The position numbers and the translations under genes are program-made. A stretch of 20,741 nt of DNA from contig BLXT01002128.1 of the NCBI GenBank assembly GCA_019648995.1, forward strand, positions 316,202 through 336,942. The letters are read 5' to 3'. Origin of the DNA: Plakobranchus ocellatus. Taxonomy: Eukaryota > Mollusca > Gastropoda > Plakobranchidae. Within the stretch, counting starts at the first letter, position 1; every line of letters begins with the position of its first letter. Shown here one piece after another: positions 1 to 7,600 of the stretch. The notes under the pieces were generated by a model, which saw nothing but the letters and a program-made list of their open reading frames with translations, was not told where the DNA came from and made no database searches.

Positions 1-13
1 GGGGGGGGGGGGG
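1..13 (+). repeat. Homopolymer G13 at window edge
   Basis: The window opens with thirteen Gs, the same length as the run at 5838-5850. It could be natural or an assembly-edge artefact, and its true length is unknown because the window starts inside or at it. Confidence 0.6.
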
Positions 14-1056
14 AGATCACAAAGATCTCTGCATACAGTTTATGAAAGACAGATGTGAAATCATACTGTGGTCAAATTTTCTTGTGAAGAAAGCTATAAG
101 AGCTTGCTTTATCATTTCTTCATACTAGAAGATGTCTTGCAAGCTTTATCAATAATTTTTGCATCTTCTGTTGAGAGAAAGGGGAAAATTGGCTAAAGAA
201 TTGTTAAGAATTCTTACAAAAGACTGATTTCAACTGACTGCATTACAATAAGGGCCTACATGCTTTTTATACATGCCTTTACAGTTATGGTCCATGCACT
301 TTAACATAGACTGTATGAACAATTTGTGGAAGCATGTTTCATGATATTGATTTGAAATACATATATGTTGGACATGTCAGTTAGCCTAAAAAAACAAATC
401 AGTGATGAAATATCTTTAAAATCAATATTGGATATTCAGATTCATGATCTTCTTAGTTTCAACAATATCTTTACAGAATGAATGATATTTTCATAGTGCC
501 CAACTCTCAATGATATCTTTGCAGTATCAGTGATATATATATTCATAGTGTCAGTACTCTTTGATATAAGTTTGGCAAAGTAAAACAACAAAATCTTCAT
601 TGACAATTTTTTTTCCCTTTAAATCATAGGGTCATAAAAAACCCAAAAATTTAAATTAAAAAATTGAATAGGCATAAGTGCAATATTTTTCAATGGTCTA
701 CTATTTTTATGTTCAAAGTTTAGGGCTATCATTTAAAAAAATTAGCTTTATTTAAAGCTGCCCTGAAATTTATCACAAAAAAAACTGCAAAAGATTATTT
801 TCAACACAGATTAATTACAATTATTACATTTGCTAATTAATATAAAAAGTAAAAAAGGTGTAAAATGCTAATTCATTCAATTTTTCTGTCTGTGCATGTG
901 AGTATTATACATATCTGTAGACATTTTTTTTTACACATGTGCACTTGCTTACCAGCTGGTGTCAGGCTGAAATTGCTATCTTTGATACAAATGATTAAAT
1001 CTTGAGATATTTTACAAATTTAGCACTTTATATTATGTTTTTTCCTGTTCCAAAAG
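14..1056 (+). other. NF-YC intron (5' part outside window)
   Basis: AT-rich intron sequence before the first visible NF-YC exon, ending in TTTTTCCTGTTCCAAAAG. No exon for the histone fold could be found here. It contains one diverged tandem duplication at about 464-562. Confidence 0.6.
464..562. repeat. Diverged tandem duplication, about 47-50 bp, two units
   Basis: The order ATATCTTTRCAG, then TGATAT, then TTCATAGTG occurs twice in succession, at about 464-510 and 511-562. The units differ by several substitutions and a short AT expansion. It is intronic and no function is apparent. Confidence 0.5.
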
Positions 1057-1170
1057 GATGAGCTTGGTAGATCAGGAACAACGCTGTCTGATCAAATCCA
1101 GTTTTACTTGCAGCTGGGGCAGCAGCAACAGCAACAATCACAACAGCAAGCACAGCAACAAGCAGCGCAG
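1057..1170 (+). CDS. NFYC: NF-YC exon a (start of Gln-rich domain)
   Basis: Encodes 38 residues beginning DELGRSGTTLSDQIQFY and ending in a Gln/Ala-rich run. Acceptor CCAAAAG at 1050-1056, donor GTAAGC at 1171. Both ends are phase 0. The initial DEL corresponds to the segment right after the histone fold in animal NF-YC, and the IQFYLQLGQQ stretch to the vertebrate VQYYFTLAQQ stretch. Confidence 0.88.
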
Positions 1171-4100
1171 GTAAGCAGACTAAGTTTGGACAAAAGTTTT
1201 GTTTAGAGAATCAGCCTTAGCTTTACTAGTTTAGCTGCCTTATTCTCATCGAGCTATGGATAATAATTACTGCCAAACTCATTTATTTATCCTTTTTTTC
1301 TTCACATTCCTAGTGCTTTTTTAGCAGCCAGATCTGAAGATGATTTTAGCAATCATGTTTTGCCACATTTCTTTATCAGGTGGATAATCTCAAGAAACTT
1401 TTAGCTACTTAGGTCTTTTTTCCGCCTTACACTTTCACACAAAAAACGTTGTCTGATAAAGGAAACATATTCACTGGCTTCTGTTTCCAGGTGCAAGTAA
1501 CACAAGCTAGTGCCGCCATCCCCCAGCTACAGCAGGCAACAGTGACACAGCCAACAGCTGCGGCAGCCCCAGCTGCACAGGCAACCACTGTTCAATTGCC
1601 AGGTAATATTTTCATAGTGTTTTAAATGTAAGCACAAAAGGTTGAAGGTATCCCTTAGCACAATTCAGAGTGCCCTTAACTGAAATTTTTAAAAGCCCCT
1701 ATTGCATGTTTACTTGTTTTATGAGCTTTGCGAAGTTATTTTTATCAATTTTTAACAATATAAATTACAATTTGATCAAATTTTAATGAAACTTCCGCAC
1801 ATCAAGCTTTGGATTATTTGCCTCAGATCACTCTTAGGTAGTCCAATGATGCAAAAAATATTTTTTTGCAACAAGCAATTAAGTGAGCAGTGAGGTTTTC
1901 ATTCTTAGCGATAATATTCAAATAAAATATTTAAATCTTTGTTGTTTGTTACTAACATAGAGCCTTCTTTTTTCACCAATGAATAGATCACATTGGCTTT
2001 ATTTAAATAATGACAAAAAGAAAGTAAAATTTAAAATAAAATGTTTTTTGCAACTCTTGACTTACATGGAATGGCTTCAAGATCTTTGTGAATACTAATA
2101 TAGAGACAAAGAGTCAATATATGTGTGAGGAGCTGGGAAAATCACAAGGTTCAAATACATCATTTTTAGCAAAGTACTCTGGGTTATTGTATGTCTCTTT
2201 CTAAATAACTTAAAGTCTTTTTGGAGGTTCCATCTTTATTAGTTCTGAGATATGGCCAATTTTGTGAGACAGGGTAGCAAAATATGAAATGAAGAAAAAG
2301 GCTTTAACATGTGACAAAGGTTTTAGACAAGTATAAATTGAGTTATATATACTCACAGTACAACACATTAATTAGTCATTTTCCATATTACACCAATAAT
2401 CCTATCTTAACAAAATATATCGGATGTTTAAGTACATCAAAGGATCAATGACCATTTGTTTAGAAGGTTCCAAATCGTGAAAAGAGGACCAGAGCTAATT
2501 CTTAACTAAACTTAGGCTAGTTGTTAACTCAATCTATATCTGAAGGTAATTTTGCTGTTTGAATCTTCCCATGTTCCATGATGAACCATCAAAAGCTTCT
2601 TTGTAAGTTCTTGTATCTGTTATATAATTCAGATTCAACAAACACACAATTGTTCTAGCAGAGTCTTCACTTAGCATTGCCATTTTTTTTAAACTCGCGC
2701 ATCTTTTGAGCCAGAATGGGGCTATGAAAACAAAATTTATCTGAAGTGCTCATGTCAAGGTATTAAATGCAGTATTTAAAGTTTTTGCGACATGGAAATA
2801 AAAAGAAGATAATTGGCAATACATAATGCTGCTTTGATATCAAGTTAAAGGCAGAAATTGGTGATTAACACCTAATGGATGGTTGACGAGAATATTGGTG
2901 AAAAAAAAAATCATTAAAGACCGGCAACGAGTATACCCATGAAAAGGACCAGTGACAAGTATTTTTGCAACAGCTAGTCCACTACTTTATTCCAATCCAA
3001 AATATTCTTAGTCTAGACTTTATTTTTCTATTTCCGGCTCAGTTGAAACCAAACACTTTCGTTATCAATTTGCAGGCTTTGGTATACAAACAACGGATTT
3101 CCATTATAGGCTTATCCTTTTAGTGTTAAAGGTGTAATATCTAGAAATGGGGGTGGCGACTCCAGTCCTGGGGGGTGGCAGCCCTGGTCTGGGAGGGGTA
3201 ACTCTTGATGGCAAAGCCAGTCCTTTAGGTGTTAAATGTAGAATTACTTACTTACGATGTTATTTTTTTCATATGAAAAATCTATCTCCTCTGTTGTTTA
3301 TTGCCTGGTTGTCTTGAAATTTGGTGTGTGCTTGCCTTTGAGTGTGACAAATGCAATGAATTGGGCATTTCGAAATATCTAATTTAGTTATGGAGAAATC
3401 TCTATAATTCAGTAAAAACAACTACTATTTTATTTTCTGAAAAATGTTCATTTCAAAATATTTATAAAAGTATATTGTTCATGTTACCCACAAAAGCACT
3501 CATGATTGTAAAGATATTATACTTCAAAAGCCATGCATGGAAAGTGCAGGACTAGACACATTTTGACCTTGATCAAGCTGAATTGATTGGTAAGCATGAG
3601 TTAGAGATAAATGTCAAAACAAAGAAAAGGTGTTTCAGGACATGTTCTCTTTGTCCCTGGCCCCTATCCTATTTCCTTTTCCTTCTCTACTTTTCCTTTC
3701 CATCTAACTCTGGACTCAGATTTATGAATATTTCTGGTTTTCTTAGAATCTACATTTCACCACATATTTCATTATTCATCATTCTAATAGATCTAGATTA
3801 GGATCATTTTGAATGTGAAAATGTAACTATCTTGTAATCAGTGAAACACTGGAAAAAGAAGGCTACTGTTGTTGGAAAAACTAAAAATGCTCATCTGATC
3901 CCTCCACCATACTTGTGTAACTTCACATATATACATTACAAATCAAAACGAAAATTGCTAGTGTCATATGCTATGATTTTTCCTGCAGCTTTTGTAGTAT
4001 GAACGTGGATGGAAAATCCAAAGTGAAAAGCTACAAGGTCTGGCGACAAAATATATAGCAACAGTCATTTATTCTGAAACTGTTGTGGATAATATTGCCC

Positions 4101-4573
4101 CTGTATTCAAGTTTGTGTACTTTTTTCAACTCAAGTTCTAATGTTTTGATATCAGAAAGTGCCTTCTTCACTGAATGTCTGTACAGTAGTTGAGATTTAT
4201 GGTTATTTTTTTTGTTTACTTTCAGGTGGACAGATGATACAACAACCTTTCCAATTGCAGGTAGGAGAAAATAATACACAAAAGAAAATAGTGCTATTAT
4301 TGAGAATGTATTTAGTCTTTTTTGTGGATTAAAAGCTTATGGAAAATGAAAATCAAGTTTTACTTTTATTGTGCAAGTTTTTAGATTACTAGATGAGAAA
4401 AGTAAAAATGTAAAATCTTTAACATGAATGTTTAAAAACTTTTTTCTACTATATTGTTTGTGAACTTACTTTCCCAGCAATCTCAAGCACAAGTTATACA
4501 GCTTCCACAGCAAGTCACTCAGCCAATTGCTACGTCCAGTCAAGCCACAGTATTACAGCAACTGCAGCAACAA

Positions 4574-4609
<36 letters not shown>

Positions 4610-7600
4610 GAACAACTTCAGCAAGTTCAAGCTGAAGCCCAGCAGCAAGTAGCTACTCAAGTATATCAGCAAGTCATCACAGCAAATGGACAAGTACAGA
4701 ATATTCCTGTGAGTTTTACTACATTACTAAATATACTGGTATACTGACAGTCCTAGCACAACTTCAGGAATAACTATATTTTTCAATCCCTGTTTGATTT
4801 GTGCATCTTTAAAAATGATTCTCTGTAAATTTTTTGTCAAAGGTTAAGTATTCTCTACGGATTGTTTCATGGACTGGTAGTAACAGCATTTTTAAAAAAA
4901 TCATCTTTGAGCTAGAGATATATAAAAAGATTAGAACAAAGTATTTTTTAAATCGTAATATACAGTCGACTTGCTTGAATTTATCTTCTCTTAAGACAAT
5001 CCTATTTGCCAGTAACACCTACCCATTTAAATTTATTTTATTGTAAAGACAAAACTTATAAAGGACAGCTGAGTAAATCCTCAGGTGTGGTGTGTTAGTT
5101 GGAGTGGAGGGGTGGAAGAGTTGATACTGGTTTGTGGAGCCATATGTATAATGTATGTCACGAACACCAGAAATAAAAGGTAGATAATACCTCTGATGTA
5201 GGAAGTTGAGTTCTTTAGATCTATATAGACCTAGCTGAAATAATGGAACTCTGGAGATTGTGTGAAAACGTAAAAAACAGTTTATTTAACTCAACAGCAG
5301 GAAATTACATCAAACAATATTCACATAGGCCGTCGCTAATAAAAAAAATAGATCTAGCTCTATGAATCTATGTAATCGTTATACAATGATCTCGCTGCAA
5401 TCTCTGTGATCTCTATGAACTCTCTGCGTACTCTGCGTGCTCTCTATGAACTCTCTGCCTACTCTGTGTGATCTGTGTGATCTCTGCGTGATACTTTCAC
5501 CAATCTTCTCCCAGTATTTATACTTTTTTTCAAAAGAAAACTCTAAAAATTGCTGGAAGTCTATCCCATAATGCAAGCGTAGAATGTTCGAAAAATATAG
5601 ATCTAGAACATTACATCATAATCCTAAAATAACAAAAAGCAGTCTTCCAAAAGACATTAGGGAAATCCTTAGGCTAAAAATAGAACATGAGTCATGTTCG
5701 TTTACGTAATGAATACTCGTTCGCTTTGCATAAATTAACTTCCCTAAACTGTGTCTTTCTAGAATTCTGAGTTGACGTGGGTTCAATAGCAAGCCCTCAG
5801 TCTAGTTTTTTTTTTTGTTACAATTTACTTGAGCCATGGGGGGGGGGGGGAGTAAATATTAACAAGGAGTAGTCTCAGAGTTCTGTTCATTCACACCTAG
5901 TGTTTTGTTGAGGTTCAGCAAAAATCATCGATCATCAAGTTCATGAAGGCATAGACTAGAGTAGAGAGAATGTAAAGAGAAGCTGTGGATTAGCTGACTT
6001 GCAAAGTCTCACCAGTTTCTGGCTCATTATTATGTTACCCTTGCTAGGCTGACCTGCAGCAAGGGAGAGAGAGAGGTTAGATTTATATAAATATCTGCTC
6101 ATCTCAATTTTGATGAATGTTGCATTTGAAATCAACAAAATGGGAAATGAATTTAATTTAATTTTCAGCAAGGAATGTAAGATTGTATTTTTTTCCCCAC
6201 TATAGAAGATGTTTTTAGATTTACAGTTCTTCTTTAGGAAATTTGAGACATTTTCTATAGTTTTCTCATTGCCTTATAATAGAAAGTATAAAAACAATCA
6301 AAGAAAGGAAATGTGAGGCAGAAGACTATTGTGGAAACGAAAAATAATTGGAGAAAAACTTGGCTTCATCTTATATATTATAAATCATAAAATCATTGAA
6401 TATGACAAACCTTGAAGAAACAAATTTTTATGAATTTTTGTGGATACCAGGTCCACTCTACTTATTTTCCTTTTTTGCTGTATTTTTATAAAGTTCACTA
6501 ATCCAGCTGAACAATGATTGTGATGAAAGAAAAAGATGGGCTTAAATCATTTGTGCAATTTATTCACATTTTTTTACCTTGTTTCTTTCTTCTCTCTTTT
6601 TTTTTCGACATTTTAGATCCAACTAACCCCTCAACAATTGCAGAGTTTGCAACTTCAGTTTCAAAACAAGCAAGCTGTCTCTACTGCACAGCAGGTTGTC
6701 CAGCTAGATAATCAGAACCTGCAGTTTGCACAGCCTCAGGTATCAGATTACTTTTAAGCTTCATTAGGTTTGACACAGCTAACTGCATGGTACTAGAACA
6801 TCATCATCATCAAGTGCCTTGCTTGTAAGCGTTGGCGATCATGTCCCTCCACAAATCCCTGTCTTTGACGGCGGCCAGTATATCTGACACTTTTCCTGGT
6901 CCAAGCCATGTGGCCAGTCCATCCATTATCTTCTTTTTCCTTCAAACTTTCCTGTTGTTACCAAATGTTCCAGTTTTCCTCTTCTTATCACGTGGCCCAG
7001 AAAGGTGGCTTGACGTGTCCTTATAGTTCTGACCAGTGATCTTCTTTTATTAGCTTCATTCAGAACTCTCTCATTTGTTTTCTTTGCGGTCCAAGGTATG
7101 CGGAGCATTCTTCTAAAGAACCACATTTCTGTTGCTTCTAGCTTATTTTGAATTTGCTATGAGATTGTCCATGCTTCGCATCCATACATTAGAACAGGTT
7201 CTATGTAGCACTGGAGGGCTCTTTTCCTCGTTTCGATGGAGATGTGTTTATTTGTCAGGATTGTTTTCATCTTTTGAAAGTTGATCTTTGCCTGAGCAGT
7301 TCTTGCTGATATTTCTCTGTTTGTTTTGCCATCGTTTGAAATTATTGTTCCTAGATATTTGAATTTTTCTGTTTGTTTGAGTTTTACTTCATTGATGAAT
7401 ATATCACATTTTGGGGATTCTTGTTTGCGACTGATTACCATCACTTCTCTCTTTTTACTGTTCAGTTCTGACCCTTTCTTTCTGCTTTCTTCTTCACGGT
7501 ACAGTGGAACTTGGCTACAACGGGACCCATAAGGGCGTGGTGCACAGTCCCGTTATAAGCAAGGCCCGTTGTAAAAATAAAAGGAAGATAATCCTTGAAA

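Larger units (their letters stand above)
4709..6616 (+). other. NF-YC intron, 1.9 kb
   Basis: Runs from GTGAGT to CGACATTTTAG. It holds a short-unit minisatellite (about 5388-5491), a 13-G run (5838-5850) and one copy of a dispersed repeat (about 6287-6371). No coding sequence or RNA gene is recognisable. The open frames here are chance or arise from the minisatellite. Confidence 0.65.

Noticed and set aside
3583-3801. 72-codon open frame with a hydrophobic stretch in an NF-YC intron
   Set aside because: No splice context or family resemblance; lies in the middle of a well-defined intron.
4031-4279. Minus-strand frame overlapping the NF-YC microexon
   Set aside because: Antisense shadow over intron and exon c with no recognisable domain.
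5379-5576. Repetitive Arg/His/Ser/Thr-rich minus-strand frame
   Set aside because: Produced by translating the TCTCTGYGTGA minisatellite.
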